NCBI RefSeq assembly: GCF_008632125.1
Contig: NZ_VWRN01000034.1
Location: 1-64,000 of the forward strand
Origin: Cupriavidus cauae
GTDB taxonomy: Bacteria > Pseudomonadota > Gammaproteobacteria > Burkholderiales > Burkholderiaceae
Length of the DNA stretch: 64,000 nucleotides
Direction of reading: 5' to 3'
Under the pieces are notes generated by a model. It was not told where the DNA came from. It was given only the letters and a program-made list of their open reading frames with translations, and searched no databases. Made by a program: the position numbers and the translations under genes. Positions 46,006 through 55,489 of this stretch are shown here, piece after piece. Within the stretch, counting starts at the first letter, position 1. Each line of letters begins with the position of its first letter.

Positions 46006-46701
46006 TCAGGCGGTCTGCGCGCCGCGCTTCTGCATCAGCTTGCCGATCACCACCACCAGGATCGCGCCGATGGCGCCGAACACCAGGTGGGCGTGGGGCA
46101 CGTGCACCTCGAACCAGGCGGCGTCGACCGGATCGCTGACCAGCATCTCGCCGGCCAGATAGCCGAGCAGCGCGGCGCCGGCCACGATGATCACCGGGAA
46201 GCGTTCCATCACCTTCAGCAGCAGCGTGCTGCCGAACACGATCAGCGGAATCGACAGGCCCAGGCCGATCACCAGCAGCAGCAGCTGGCTGCCCTCGGGG
46301 CCCTTCTGCGCGGCGGCGGCGACCGCCACCACGTTGTCGAGCGACATCACCAGGTCGGCGATCAGGATCGTGCGGATCGCGGCCCAGATGTTGTCCTTGG
46401 CGTCGTGGCCTTCCTCGTCGTCATCGCCGGTCAGCAGCTGCACGCCGATATAGACCAGCAGGATCGCGCCGATGATCTTCAGGTACGGCAGGCTCAGCAG
46501 CTTGACCGCGGCGACGGTCAGCACCACGCGCATGATGATCGCGGCGGCGCTGCCCCAGAAGATCGCGCGCTTCTGCTGCGCCGGCGGCAGGTTGCGCGAG
46601 GCCAGCGCGATCACGACGGCGTTGTCGCCGGACAGCACGATATTGGTCAGGATGATGGATCCCAGTGCGATCCAGAACGTGGTGGACGACAGCAATTCCA
46701 C
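46006..46701 (-). CDS. TerC-family integral membrane protein (YjbE type)
   Basis: A 231-residue protein with seven TM helices. The TerC acidic motifs are LSGDNAVVIALASRNL in TM1-2 and LVMSLDNVVAVAAAAQ in TM4, whose Asp/Asn residues bind metal in family models. A cytoplasmic acid loop TGDDDEEGHDAKDN follows TM3. Members export manganese (MeeY/MeeF type) or support metal insertion during secretion. The 307-bp leader is long and AT-richer, which suggests post-transcriptional control, but no riboswitch was identified. It is followed by a clear terminator. Confidence 0.9.
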   Translation of the reverse strand: MELLSSTTFWIALGSIILTNIVLSGDNAVVIALASRNLPPAQQKRAIFWGSAAAIIMRVVLTVAAVKLLSLPYLKIIGAILLVYIGVQLLTGDDDEEGHDAKDNIWAAIRTILIADLVMSLDNVVAVAAAAQKGPEGSQLLLLVIGLGLSIPLIVFGSTLLLKVMERFPVIIVAGAALLGYLAGEMLVSDPVDAAWFEVHVPHAHLVFGAIGAILVVVIGKLMQKRGAQTA

Positions 46702-47008
46702 TGCGTGGCTCCTCGAAGTCGATATTGGAATTGGAATGAAGACGGGGTGTCAGGGCCCAGCCAGCAACGGGACTTGCCCGTCCGCGATTGCGGCCTTTCG
46801 GATGTCTGACGCCCAAGACATTGAGATGTACCGCAGAAACCTTTCGTTTTGATTTCAACAAACCGGCAGATACATCAGAGAATGATCTATTTGTCGTTCC
46901 AGTGGCGCCAAAACGACAATGCCCTCGCGTGGAGCGAGGGCATTGCAGGGGAGCCGCGGCGGACCGCGGCCCCGGCCGATGGACCGGCAAGGCCGGCCCC
47001 GACCCGTA
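46702..47008. other. 307-bp leader region of terC and 3' end of sucCD
   Basis: It is AT-richer than the surroundings (for example 46851-46900). On the minus strand it holds small stems (CCGC-AATC-GCGG and ACGGG-CAAGT-CCCGT) within about 110 bases of the terC start, and at its far end the sucCD terminator plus an overlapping dyad TTGTCGTT (46891-46898) / AACGACAA (46912-46919). No gene was recognised. Confidence 0.5.
46911..46945 (-). terminator. Rho-independent terminator after sucCD
   Basis: CAATGCCCTCGC (46917-46928) pairs perfectly with GCGAGGGCATTG (46934-46945). On the minus strand it is followed by TCGTTTT. It is 64 bases beyond the sucD stop. Confidence 0.88.
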
Positions 47009-47890
47009 TTACAGGATCGACTTCAGCAGACGGCCCATTTCCGACGGGTTCTTGGTGACCTTGATACCGCAGGACTCCATGATCTCCAGCTTGGCCTGCG
47101 CCGTGTCGGCACCGCCCGAGATCAGCGCGCCGGCGTGGCCCATGCGCTTGCCCGGAGGCGCCGTCACGCCGGCGATGAAGCCAACCACCGGCTTCTTCAT
47201 GTTGTCCTTGATCCAGTAGGCGGCATTGGCCTCGTCCGGACCGCCGATCTCGCCGATCATCACGACCGCATCCGTATCCGGATCGTCGTTGAACATCTTC
47301 ATCACGTCGATGTGCTTCAGACCGTTGATCGGGTCGCCACCGATGCCGACGGCCGACGACTGGCCCAGGCCCAGTGCGGTCAGCTGGCCCACGGCTTCAT
47401 AGGTCAGCGTGCCCGAGCGCGACACCACGCCGATGCGGCCCTTCTTGTGGATGTGGCCCGGCATGATGCCGATCTTGATTTCGTCGGGCGTGATCAGGCC
47501 CGGGCAGTTCGGTCCGAGCAGCAGCGTCTTCTTGTTTTCGCGGCGCATGCGGTCCTTGACTTCCATCATGTCGCGCACGGGGATGCCTTCGGTGATGCAG
47601 ACCACCAGGTCCAGGTCGGCGTCCACGGCTTCCCAGATCGCGGCGGCGGCGCCTGCGGGCGGGACGTAGATCACCGACACGGTGGCGCCGGTCTGCTGCT
47701 TGGCTTCCTTGACGCTCGCGTAGATGGGAATGCCCTCGAAGTCCTCGCCGGCCTTCTTCGGGTTCACGCCGGCGACGAAGGCGTTCTTGCCGTTGGCGTA
47801 GTCGCGGCAGCCACGGGTGTGGAACTGGCCAGTCTTGCCGGTAATACCTTGGGTGATGACCTTGGTGTCTTTGTTGATCAGAATCGACAT
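47009..47890 (-). CDS. sucD: Succinate-CoA ligase alpha subunit
   Basis: A 293-residue subunit that binds CoA and carries the phosphohistidine in the TCA cycle step succinyl-CoA to succinate plus [23 protein letters not shown] is the start, [18 protein letters not shown] and [20 protein letters not shown] follow, and the phospho-His is in [22 protein letters not shown] [17 protein letters not shown] 47890 has AAAGGA upstream. It is 73 bases downstream of sucC, one operon, closed by the terminator at 46911-46945. Confidence 0.96.
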   Translation of the reverse strand: MSILINKDTKVITQGITGKTGQFHTRGCRDYANGKNAFVAGVNPKKAGEDFEGIPIYASVKEAKQQTGATVSVIYVPPAGAAAAIWEAVDADLDLVVCITEGIPVRDMMEVKDRMRRENKKTLLLGPNCPGLITPDEIKIGIMPGHIHKKGRIGVVSRSGTLTYEAVGQLTALGLGQSSAVGIGGDPINGLKHIDVMKMFNDDPDTDAVVMIGEIGGPDEANAAYWIKDNMKKPVVGFIAGVTAPPGKRMGHAGALISGGADTAQAKLEIMESCGIKVTKNPSEMGRLLKSIL

Positions 47891-47963
47891 GCTGTAATCC
47901 TTTGCTTGGCTGTCGCGGCGGGCGCCCGGCGCCACGCCGCTCGCTTTCGGTTTCGCGTCTGGC

Positions 47964-49130
47964 TTACTTGCCTGCGGCCGCGGCCACCACCTTCTGGGCC
48001 GCTTCTTCCATGGTGTCGGCGGAGATGATCGGCAGGCCCGACTCGGCCAGCATCTTCTTGCCGAGGTCTTCGTTGGTGCCCTTCATGCGGACCACCAGCG
48101 GCACGCCGAGCTGCACCGCCTTCGAGGCCGAGATCACGCCTTCGGCGATCACGTCGCAGCGCATGATGCCGCCGAAGATGTTGACCAGGATGGCCTGCAC
48201 GTTCGGGTTCTTCAGCATCAGCTTGAAGGCCTCGGTCACCTTCTCGGTGGTGGCGCCGCCGCCCACGTCGAGGAAGTTGGCCGGCTCGCCGCCGAACAGC
48301 TTGATGGTGTCCATGGTGGCCATCGCCAGGCCGGCGCCGTTGACCAGGCAGCCGATATTGCCGTCGAGCGAGATGTAGGCCAAGTCGAACTTCGAGGCTT
48401 CGATTTCAGCCGGATCTTCTTCGTCCAGGTCGCGGTAGGCGACGATTTCCGGGTGGCGGAACAGCGCGTTCGAGTCGAAGTTGAACTTGGCGTCGAGCGC
48501 GATCACCTTGCCGTCGCCGGTCAGGATCATCGGGTTGATTTCGGCCAGCGAGGCGTCGGTGTCCCAGAACGCCTTGTACAGGCCCTGCAGCGCCTGGCGG
48601 GCTTGCGACAGGCTGGCGTCGGGCACGCCGATCTTGCGGGCGATGTCGTCGGCGTCCTTGTCGGTCAGGCCGATCGACGGCTCGATGATCAGCGTGTGGA
48701 TCTTCTCGGGGGTCTGCGCGGCGACTTCCTCGATGTCCATGCCGCCTTCGCTCGAGGCCATCAGCGCGACCTTCTGCGACACGCGGTCCACCACCAGGCT
48801 GACGTACAGTTCCTTCTTGATGTCAGCGCCTTCTTCGATCAGCAGGCGGTTGACCTTCTTGCCTTCCGGACCGGTCTGGTGCGTGACCAGCTGCATGCCC
48901 AGGATGTTGCTGGCGTAGGTCTTGACCTCGTCCAGGCTCTTGGCCACCTTGACGCCGCCACCCTTGCCGCGGCCGCCGGCGTGAATCTGCGCCTTGACGA
49001 CCCACACCGGGCCGCCAAGCTGTTCGGCCGCCTTCAGCGCTTCTTCGACCGAGAATGCGGGGATACCGCGGGGAACCGGCACATTGTATTTGCGCAGGAT
49101 TTCCTTGCCTTGGTACTCATGGATATTCAT
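47964..49130 (-). CDS. sucC: Succinate-CoA ligase beta subunit
   Basis: A 388-residue ATP-grasp subunit, the same length as E. coli Suc[61 protein letters not shown] and [17 protein letters not shown] are diagnostic. It binds nucleotide and succinate and partners SucD. ATG 49130 has GAAAGGAAAC upstream. The start differs from the long open frame, whose upstream part overlaps the DUF2889 gene. Confidence 0.96.
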   Translation of the reverse strand: MNIHEYQGKEILRKYNVPVPRGIPAFSVEEALKAAEQLGGPVWVVKAQIHAGGRGKGGGVKVAKSLDEVKTYASNILGMQLVTHQTGPEGKKVNRLLIEEGADIKKELYVSLVVDRVSQKVALMASSEGGMDIEEVAAQTPEKIHTLIIEPSIGLTDKDADDIARKIGVPDASLSQARQALQGLYKAFWDTDASLAEINPMILTGDGKVIALDAKFNFDSNALFRHPEIVAYRDLDEEDPAEIEASKFDLAYISLDGNIGCLVNGAGLAMATMDTIKLFGGEPANFLDVGGGATTEKVTEAFKLMLKNPNVQAILVNIFGGIMRCDVIAEGVISASKAVQLGVPLVVRMKGTNEDLGKKMLAESGLPIISADTMEEAAQKVVAAAAGK

Positions 49131-49231
49131 GCGTGTTTCCTTTCGGGTAGGCGTAAATGGGTAGAAAAGCCGGGTAGTAAAGCGTGGTGATGAAGCGGGA
49201 GAGGTCGAGATCTCGTGGGGATCCCGGAACC

Positions 49232-49912
49232 TCACCCGGAGGTTCCGGTGGACCGGTGCGGGGCGCCGCCGTCGTCGTCGGCAATCGCCTGCGGGGCCTG
49301 CGGTGACTGCGGCGGCGAGGCCGGCGGCGCATCGGCCCGGGCTCTCGGTTTCGGCTGGTGTCCGTACCAGCGCGGATAAAACTGGCGAACCACCTCCCCT
49401 TCGAAGTGCAGCGCATGGCAGCCATGCAGCTGGTAGGGCGGTTCGGGATTGCTGTCGTCGCTGGCGCCGTCGCGAATCTTGAAGACGTCGCCAGCAAAGG
49501 CCTGGATTGCCGTCGTCGGCAGGATCCCGGCCAGTTCGGTCAGATGGGTGCAGCCGGCCACCCCGCCCAGGCGCTCGCGCACGGCCTTGCGGAAGCCCTT
49601 CATCAGGTTCAGGCCGATCAGCTGGCGGTAGGCCGGGCCGATGGTGTCGCAGTGGCCGGGATAGGGAACCCAGTCGGAGCAGGCCTCGGCGTCGACCACG
49701 TTCATGCGCAGGTCGATGGTCACGCGCAGCCACAGGTCGTGCAGCGGCTGGCCGATCGGACGGACGCCGCCGCCGGCGAGCGGAATGTCGCGGGGCTTGG
49801 TGTCGGTGAGCCGGGCCTCGATGTCCCACAGGCCGTCTTCGCGGAGATACGCCTCGGCCGTGATGGCGCGACGATGACGCAGGGCGCGATTGACGGGGGC
49901 GGAAAGCGGCAT
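49232..49912 (-). CDS. DUF2889 domain protein
   Basis: A 226-residue cytoplasmic protein. [60 protein letters not shown], and [20 protein letters not shown] then [20 protein letters not shown] are the DUF2889 signature. The C-terminal 60 residues are Pro/Ala/Asp-rich and disordered. ATG 49912 is preferred because homology starts there. The gene is conserved next to recX and sucC in Ralstonia/Cupriavidus; no activity is known. Confidence 0.9.
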   Translation of the reverse strand: MPLSAPVNRALRHRRAITAEAYLREDGLWDIEARLTDTKPRDIPLAGGGVRPIGQPLHDLWLRVTIDLRMNVVDAEACSDWVPYPGHCDTIGPAYRQLIGLNLMKGFRKAVRERLGGVAGCTHLTELAGILPTTAIQAFAGDVFKIRDGASDDSNPEPPYQLHGCHALHFEGEVVRQFYPRWYGHQPKPRARADAPPASPPQSPQAPQAIADDDGGAPHRSTGTSG

Positions 49913-50089
49913 GGCACCAGGCTGTGACAAGGGAAGGCGCGGCGGAACCGGCCTGAAGACGATTTGCTGCGGGCGCACGAATTCGCGCCGCGCTTGCGGA
50001 AAACTCGTGGAGTTTAACATGCCGGACCGCATTGGCCGGGAATACCCGGATGTGCGCAATGTCGAGCCCGATTGTCGGCGCGGATGATC

Positions 50090-50193
50090 GGACTGACCGG
50101 GCGGACTACGGCGGCGGACTACGGCGTCGCACTACCGCGTCGGACTGACGCGCCGGACTAACGCGTCGGACTGCCGCGTCGGACTACCGCGGC
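50090..50193. repeat. 13-bp tandem repeat, eight copies
   Basis: GGACT (once GCACT) starts at 50090, 50103, 50116, 50129, 50142, 50155, 50168 and 50181, a strict 13-bp period with units such as GGACTACGGCGGC and GGACTAACGCGTC. It lies between recX and the DUF2889 gene. Confidence 0.92.
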
Positions 50194-50247
50194 GGCCGCA
50201 TCACATCCTGCACGCCTGCCGCTCCGGCACGCCGTTCCATCGGTCTT

Positions 50248-50715
50248 TCACTCGCCCTCCTCGTCCGGCGGCCGCTCGGCATCGCGGATCACCCGGCTGA
50301 TCGCCGCCTGGGAGAAGCCGCGCGCGGTCAGGAAGCGCAGCTGTTTGGCCTTCTCCTCCGGCGTGGCCGGCGCGACGCCGAAGCGCTTGCGCCAGACCTC
50401 GCGCGCCCGCTCGAGCTCGGTGGCACGCAACTGCTGCTGCAGGTCGGCCAGCTGCTCGCCGTCGAGCTGGTGAGTGCGGGCCTCCTGCATGACGCGGGAA
50501 GCGCCATAGCGGCTGGCGCGCCGGTGCACCAGGCTCTCGGCAAAGCGGGCATTGGACAGCCAGTTCTCGCGCTCCAGCGTATCGAGCAGGCGCTCCAGTT
50601 CCTCCGGCGACTCGGCATGCGGCGCCAGCTTGCGCGCCAGTTCCGCGCGGCTATGCTCGCGGCGCGACAGATAGCCGACCGCGCGCGCTTTCAGGGACAG
50701 CGGAGGACGAGGCAT
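50248..50715 (-). CDS. recX: Regulatory protein RecX
   Basis: A 155-residue modulator of RecA filaments. PPLSLKARAVGYLSRREHSR is the N-terminal helix set, LERENWLSNARFAESLVHRR and RYGASRVMQEARTHQLDGEQ the middle, and KAKQLRFLTARGFSQAAISR the third repeat. It is downstream of recA, the classical order, with 147 bases between; a diverged palindromic repeat lies at about 50770-50805 in that spacer. Confidence 0.93.
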   Translation of the reverse strand: MPRPPLSLKARAVGYLSRREHSRAELARKLAPHAESPEELERLLDTLERENWLSNARFAESLVHRRASRYGASRVMQEARTHQLDGEQLADLQQQLRATELERAREVWRKRFGVAPATPEEKAKQLRFLTARGFSQAAISRVIRDAERPPDEEGE

Positions 50716-50862
50716 GGGGTTGGGAGGGAACGGCGGAGCGGCGGGGCAAGGACGGCAGCCGGGACGGGACGCCCTCTCCCGCTGGGCGAAAGGGGTGGAG
50801 GGCGAGCGAACGCGGCGCTTGCAGGCCCGGCGGAGCCGGACCCACAGCGCCGCAAACCCGGC

Positions 50863-51915
50863 TTACTCTGCCGCCAGCGCCGGCGTACCGTTCATCGGCA
50901 CCACGCCGAGGGCGGCGCGGACCTTGTTCTCGATTTCGTCGGCGATATCGGGATTCTCGCGCAGGAATTCGCGCGCATTGTCCTTGCCCTGGCCGATCTT
51001 CTCGCCGTTGTAGCTGTACCAGGCACCCGACTTCTCGACGATCTTGGCGTCCACGCCGAGGTCGATGATTTCGCCCTGGCGCGAGATGCCCTGGCCGTAC
51101 AGGATGTCGAAGAAGGCCTCGCGGAACGGCGGCGACACCTTGTTCTTGACCACCTTGACCTTGGTCTCGTTGCCGATCACGTCGTCGCCCTTCTTGATCG
51201 AGCCGATGCGGCGGATGTCGAGGCGGACCGAGGCGTAGAACTTCAGCGCATTGCCGCCGGTCGTGGTTTCCGGCGAGCCGAACATCACGCCGATCTTCAT
51301 GCGGATCTGGTTGATGAAGATCACCAGGCAATTGGTGCGCTTGATGGTGCCGGTCAGCTTGCGCAGCGCCTGGCTCATCAGGCGGGCCTGCAGGCCCGGC
51401 AGCGCGTCGCCCATCTCGCCTTCGATTTCGGCCCGGGGCACCAGCGCCGCCACCGAGTCGATCACGATCAGGTCGACCGAGCCCGAGCGCACCAGCGCGT
51501 CGGTGATTTCGAGCGCCTGCTCGCCGGTGTCCGGCTGCGAGATCAGCAGATCGCTGACGCTGACGCCCAGCTTGCTGGCGTAATTGACGTCCAGCGCATG
51601 CTCCGCGTCGATGAACGCGCAGGTGCCGCCCAGCTTCTGCATCTCGGCGACCACCTGCAGCGTCAGCGTGGTCTTGCCCGACGATTCCGGGCCGTAGATC
51701 TCGACGACCCGGCCGCGCGGCAGGCCGCCGACGCCCAGCGCGATGTCCAGGCCCAGCGAGCCGGTCGACACCACCTGGATGTCCTGCTCGACCTCGCCGT
51801 CGCCCATCCGCATGATCGAGCCCTTGCCGAACTGCTTCTCGATCTGGGCCAGCGCGGCGGCCAGCGCCTTCTGCTTCTCGGCGCTCACGCCAGCTGCCTT
51901 CTTGCCGTCATCCAT
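50863..51915 (-). CDS. recA: Recombinase RecA
   Basis: A 350-residue homologous recombination and SOS coprotease protein. Walker A is GPESSGKT at 75-82, Walker B is in [20 protein letters not shown], and the L2 loop region is [20 protein letters not shown] then [15 protein letters not shown]. The N-terminal 11 residues ([11 protein letters not shown]) are variable. A SOS promoter lies about 300 bases upstream (52221-52250), giving a long 5' leader; GGAAGGACG precedes the start. A typical acid tail is missing; the end is [10 protein letters not shown]. Confidence 0.97.
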   Translation of the reverse strand: MDDGKKAAGVSAEKQKALAAALAQIEKQFGKGSIMRMGDGEVEQDIQVVSTGSLGLDIALGVGGLPRGRVVEIYGPESSGKTTLTLQVVAEMQKLGGTCAFIDAEHALDVNYASKLGVSVSDLLISQPDTGEQALEITDALVRSGSVDLIVIDSVAALVPRAEIEGEMGDALPGLQARLMSQALRKLTGTIKRTNCLVIFINQIRMKIGVMFGSPETTTGGNALKFYASVRLDIRRIGSIKKGDDVIGNETKVKVVKNKVSPPFREAFFDILYGQGISRQGEIIDLGVDAKIVEKSGAWYSYNGEKIGQGKDNAREFLRENPDIADEIENKVRAALGVVPMNGTPALAAE

Positions 51916-52351
51916 GGTCGTCCTTCCGTCAATGGTGTATAAATAGGCCGCATGCGGCGCGCCGCCTGCTATTCGATGCCGATATTGTGCGGCACCTCGT
52001 TACGCAGACCCACGCGCCCGACCCGCGCCACCCCGGCGTCTGCATCGTCGGAGCGCGCTGCGGCAACGCATTCTAGAGGCGGAGCATGGCAGCCGTGAAT
52101 CAGCATCGGCTCAAAAATGCAGCCGGGTTGGACCACGGCACCGCCCGGCTGACCGGCGCCCTCTGTGACGCGTGGCCCCGGTTGCGATCCAGCCCCATGC
52201 GCTCGCCTGGAATCAGCGGGTACTGTATAAAAAAACAGTATGCTTGGCAAGCCCCATTTCATCCCATAGTGCGCATGACGATCGGGAGGACAGGGGAAAC
52301 AGGGCGGCCCGCGCGGGCCGGCGCCCGCCTGCCAAGCCAGGGGAGACCACC
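51916..52351. other. 436-bp divergent spacer between recA and response-regulator gene
   Basis: It contains the recA SOS promoter at 52221-52250 and about 300 bases of recA leader (51916-52215). The leader has no recognised gene. A good ribosome site for the response regulator is GGGGAGACC near 52341. A convincing promoter for the plus strand was not seen. Confidence 0.6.
52221..52250 (-). promoter_or_regulatory. LexA-controlled recA promoter
   Basis: TACTGTATAAAAAAACAGTA (52221-52240) contains a perfect CTGT-N8-ACAG LexA box (52223-52238). On the minus strand -35 TTGCCA (52250-52245) is 17 bases from -10 TACAGT (52227-52222), so the LexA site overlaps the promoter as in E. coli recA. The start site would be near 52215, giving about 300 nucleotides of 5' UTR. 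Confidence 0.88.
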
Positions 52352-53044
52352 ATGCGCATTCTGATTGCCGAAGACGACGACGTGCTGGCCGACGGCCTGA
52401 CCCGTTCCCTGCGCCATTCCGGCTATGCGGTCGATCATGTGGCCAACGGCATGGAAGCCGATTCGGCGCTGTCCACGCAGGCCTACGACCTGGTCATTCT
52501 CGATCTGGGGCTGCCCCGCATGCCGGGGCTCGAAGTCCTGAAGCGGCTGCGCGCCCGCGGCGCGATGGTGCCGGTGCTGATCCTGACCGCCGCCGACAGC
52601 GTCGACGAGCGGGTCAAGGGCCTGGACCTGGGCGCCGACGACTACATGGCCAAGCCCTTCGCGCTGTCGGAACTGGAGGCGCGCGTGCGCGCGCTGGTAC
52701 GGCGCGGCACCGGCGGCGGCGCCACGCTGATGCGGCACGGTCCGCTCGCATTCGACCAGGTCGGCCGCATCGCCTATCTGAACGACCAGATGCTGGACCT
52801 GTCCGCGCGCGAGGTGGGCCTGCTCGAGATCCTGCTGACGCGCTCGGGGCGGCTGGTGTCGAAGGAGCAGCTGGTCGACCACCTGTGCGAATGGGGCGAG
52901 GAAGTCAGCAACAACGCGATCGAGGTCTACGTGCACCGGCTGCGCAAGAAGATCGAGGTCGGCGGCATCCGCATCGCCACCGTGCGCGGCCTCGGCTATT
53001 GCCTGGAGAAATTCCAGCCGGCCCCGGCCGCGGCGCATTCCTGA
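52352..53044 (+). CDS. OmpR/TctD-type response regulator
   Basis: A 230-residue regulator. Receiver domain: acid pocket D8-D9, phosphoacceptor D51 in LVILDLGLPRMPGLEVL, and K101 in DDYMAKPFAL. The winged-helix domain (about 130-225) has LDLSAREVGLLEILLTRSGR, VSKEQLVDHLCEWGEEVSNN and VYVHRLRKKIEV. ATG 52352 follows GGGGAGACC. It precedes the kinase gene by 88 bases, with which it forms a two-component system. QseB/TctD-like by sequence; the signal is unknown. Confidence 0.94.
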   Translation: MRILIAEDDDVLADGLTRSLRHSGYAVDHVANGMEADSALSTQAYDLVILDLGLPRMPGLEVLKRLRARGAMVPVLILTAADSVDERVKGLDLGADDYMAKPFALSELEARVRALVRRGTGGGATLMRHGPLAFDQVGRIAYLNDQMLDLSAREVGLLEILLTRSGRLVSKEQLVDHLCEWGEEVSNNAIEVYVHRLRKKIEVGGIRIATVRGLGYCLEKFQPAPAAAHS

Positions 53045-53132
53045 TCCCACCGACCGCAGCGGCGCCCGGGCTTTCCCTTCGAACCTGCCCGGCGCGCCTC
53101 CGCCCTCCGCCCCTATCTCCCACGCCCTTCGC

Positions 53133-54707
53133 ATGTATCCGCTGCGCCTGCCCTGGAAACGCCCGTCGCCGGCGCTCGGCGACACGCGCCGCCGCCGCGC
53201 CGCCGCGGCGGCCACCGCCGAGGACGAGGTCAGCGACGAGATGCTGGCCGACGCCCTGCCCCATCTGGAGGACGACGCCGGGCACGCGTCGCCGCGCTCG
53301 CTGTTCGGCGAGATCCTCGACTGGATGCTGGCGCCGCTGCTGCTGCTGTGGCCGCTGAGCATCGCGGTGACCTACCTGGTCGCCAAGTCGATCGCCAACG
53401 GCCCCTACGACCGCGCACTGGAATCGAGCGCGATCGTGCTGTCGCAGCAGGTGCGCGAGGTCAATGGCGGCGTGACGCTGCAGCTGCCGCTGTCCGCGCG
53501 GGAGATCCTGCGCGCCGACGAGACCGACGCGGTCTACTACCAGGTGGTCGGCACGCGCGGCGAGCTGGTGGCGGGCGATCGCGATTTGCCGCTGCCCGTC
53601 GAGGAAGACCGCGGCCACGCCGGGCTGGTGTCGCTGCGCGACGACCAGGTGGCCGGCAACGACGTGCGCGTGGCGTATACCTATGTCGAGATGCCGGCGG
53701 TGCCCGGCGGCCATCCGGTGCTGGTGCAGGTCGCCGAGACGCTGGACAAGCGCGCGCGCCTGGCCAACGAGATCATCAAGGGCGTGATCCTGCCGCAGTT
53801 CGTGATCCTGCCGCTGGCGGTGCTGCTGGTGTGGTTCGGCCTGTCGCGCGGGCTGGCGCCGCTGACCGCGATCCAGCAGCGCATTCGCGCGCGCAATCCG
53901 GGCGACACCAGTCCGATCGACGAACAGGCCGCGCCGCAGGAAATCACGCCGCTGGTGGCCTCGTTCAACGAACTGCTCGAGCGGCTCGATCAATCGGTGC
54001 AGACGCAGAAGCGCTTCATCGCCGATGCCGCGCACCAGATGAAGACGCCGCTGGCCGGGCTGCGCATGCAGGCCGAACTGGCCCAGCGCGAGCAGTCGCC
54101 CGAGGAACTGCGCAAGTCGCTGGCGCAGATCGCCGGCAGCTCGCAGCGCACCGCGCATCTGGTCACGCAGCTGCTGTCGCTGGCGCGCATGGAGAACTTC
54201 GCCGGCAGCGGCAACATGGCGCCGCTGGACCTGGCCGCGCTGGCGCGCGAGGTGGTCAAGGACTGGCTGCCGCAGGCCTGGGCCAAGCGCATCGACCTGG
54301 GCCTCGATGCGTCCGACCATCCGGTGATGGTCCAGGGCAACCGCCTGATGCTGACCGAGATGCTGAACAACCTGCTCGATAACGCGATCCGCTACACGCC
54401 GCCGGGAGGCCACGCGACCGTTCGCGTCAGCGCCGATCCGTTCGAACCGTTCGCCTATCTGGACGTGGAGGACACCGGGCCGGGCATTCCGCCGGCCGAG
54501 CGGCCGCGCGTGATGGAGCGCTTCTATCGCGTGCTGGGCACCAGCACCGAGGGCAGCGGCCTGGGGCTGGCGATCGTGCGCGAGATCGTGCAGCAGCATG
54601 GCGGCGACGTCGCCATCGAGGACCACGTCTACCAGCAGCAGCCGCGCCTGGCCGGTGCGCGGCTGCGCGTGACGCTGCGCCGTCCGGCGTCCGCGGAGGC
54701 GGCATGA
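53133..54707 (+). CDS. Sensor histidine kinase
   Basis: A 524-residue inner-membrane kinase. A 60-residue charged N-terminal tail is followed by TM1 (66-84), a periplasmic sensor (about 85-216), TM2 (217-237) and a HAMP linker. The H-box is RFIADAAHQMKTPLAGLRMQ with H301; N box EMLNNLLDNAIRYT, G1 DVEDTGPGIPPA and G2 GSGLGLAIVREI follow. The periplasmic part belongs to the TctE-like 2CSK_N group. The stop overlaps the start of the next gene (ATGA), suggesting one transcript and a shared function. Confidence 0.94.
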   Translation: MYPLRLPWKRPSPALGDTRRRRAAAAATAEDEVSDEMLADALPHLEDDAGHASPRSLFGEILDWMLAPLLLLWPLSIAVTYLVAKSIANGPYDRALESSAIVLSQQVREVNGGVTLQLPLSAREILRADETDAVYYQVVGTRGELVAGDRDLPLPVEEDRGHAGLVSLRDDQVAGNDVRVAYTYVEMPAVPGGHPVLVQVAETLDKRARLANEIIKGVILPQFVILPLAVLLVWFGLSRGLAPLTAIQQRIRARNPGDTSPIDEQAAPQEITPLVASFNELLERLDQSVQTQKRFIADAAHQMKTPLAGLRMQAELAQREQSPEELRKSLAQIAGSSQRTAHLVTQLLSLARMENFAGSGNMAPLDLAALAREVVKDWLPQAWAKRIDLGLDASDHPVMVQGNRLMLTEMLNNLLDNAIRYTPPGGHATVRVSADPFEPFAYLDVEDTGPGIPPAERPRVMERFYRVLGTSTEGSGLGLAIVREIVQQHGGDVAIEDHVYQQQPRLAGARLRVTLRRPASAEAA

Positions 54708-55072
54708 ACGCGCCCGATCCGGTACGCCTTGCCCGCCAGCAGCGCGCCGCAGCCGCCTGGCGCACCAACCTGCGCTGGACCGCGGTGCTGCTCGCACTGT
54801 GGTTTGCCGGCACGTTCGGCGTCAGCTGGTTCGCGCGCGAGCTGCGCTTCGACTTCTTCGGCTGGCCCTTCTCGTTCTGGGCCGGCGCGCAAGGGCTGCT
54901 GATCCTGTACGTGCTGATGGCCGCCGCCTATGCCTGGCGCATGAACCGGGCCGATCGCGAGATCGGCGAGCCGGCGGACGAGCCGAGGGACCAGTCGAGA
55001 GACCAGTCGGGATACGAGCCGAGCAACGATGCCGGGCACGCCGACGACGGCGATGCCGCACGGCACCGCTGA
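54704..55072 (+). CDS. DUF4212 protein (small subunit of a sodium:solute symporter)
   Basis: A 122-residue membrane protein with two TM helices: LRWTAVLLALWFAGTFGVSW and WAGAQGLLILYVLMAAAYAW, ending RMNRADREIGEPADE. This matches DUF4212, normally encoded just before a large SSS-type symporter (VC_2705/ActP-like) subunit. Here that partner is absent: 417 bases of repeats follow, then a different transporter. The tail carries a 12-bp repeat (EPRDQSRDQS). Whether it works with a partner elsewhere or with the transporter downstream is open. Confidence 0.86.
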   Translation: MNAPDPVRLARQQRAAAAWRTNLRWTAVLLALWFAGTFGVSWFARELRFDFFGWPFSFWAGAQGLLILYVLMAAAYAWRMNRADREIGEPADEPRDQSRDQSGYEPSNDAGHADDGDAARHR

Positions 55073-55489
55073 ACGCCGCGAACGCGCTCGTCGCCCTGCG
55101 GGCCGTTCTGCCGGCCGCCCTGCGCACCGCCCCTGCGCACCGCCCCGCAGCGCCCCCCAGCACCCCCCCAGCACCCCCGCAGCACCCCCGCAGCATCGCC
55201 TGCAGTACCGCCTGCAGTACCGCCTGCAACACTGCTCGCCGCGTGCTCGGGACCTGCAGCGTCCCGCATCGCAGCATCGCTCCCCCCCCACGAAAGGCGG
55301 GTGCCCGCACCGCGCGACGCTAGCGTATACCCCGAGCAATATCGGCCCCCGCGCACCCTCCGCTGTCAGAACGCCGTAAGTTTCGCCTCCCAGAATCCAC
55401 ACACATTCGACGGCCCGCGCCGGAACGCGGCGTGTCCGCCTGCCTTGCGCGGCCGTGCGAAGGACCCCTGAACAGTAGGAGGAGACAAA
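55073..55489. other. 417-bp spacer between DUF4212 gene and transporter gene
   Basis: It contains tandem arrays at 55148-55235 and, at its end, a strong AGGAGGAG ribosome site (near 55479-55486) for the transporter. There is no remnant of an SSS symporter that I can recognise in any frame. Confidence 0.6.
55148..55235. repeat. Two adjoining tandem arrays (11 bp and 12 bp)
   Basis: CAGCACCCCCG-type units start at 55148, 55158, 55169, 55180 and 55191. They are followed by CTGCAGTACCGC at 55200 and 55212 and CTGCAACACTGC at 55224. Confidence 0.85.

Noticed and set aside
46702..46860. yybP-ykoY manganese riboswitch upstream of terC
   Set aside because: The characteristic core sequences could not be matched by eye; only small unrelated stems were seen.
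51969..52262. 97-residue frame on the minus strand in the recA leader
   Set aside because: It begins upstream of the mapped-by-sequence recA promoter start, has no ribosome site and no conserved motif.
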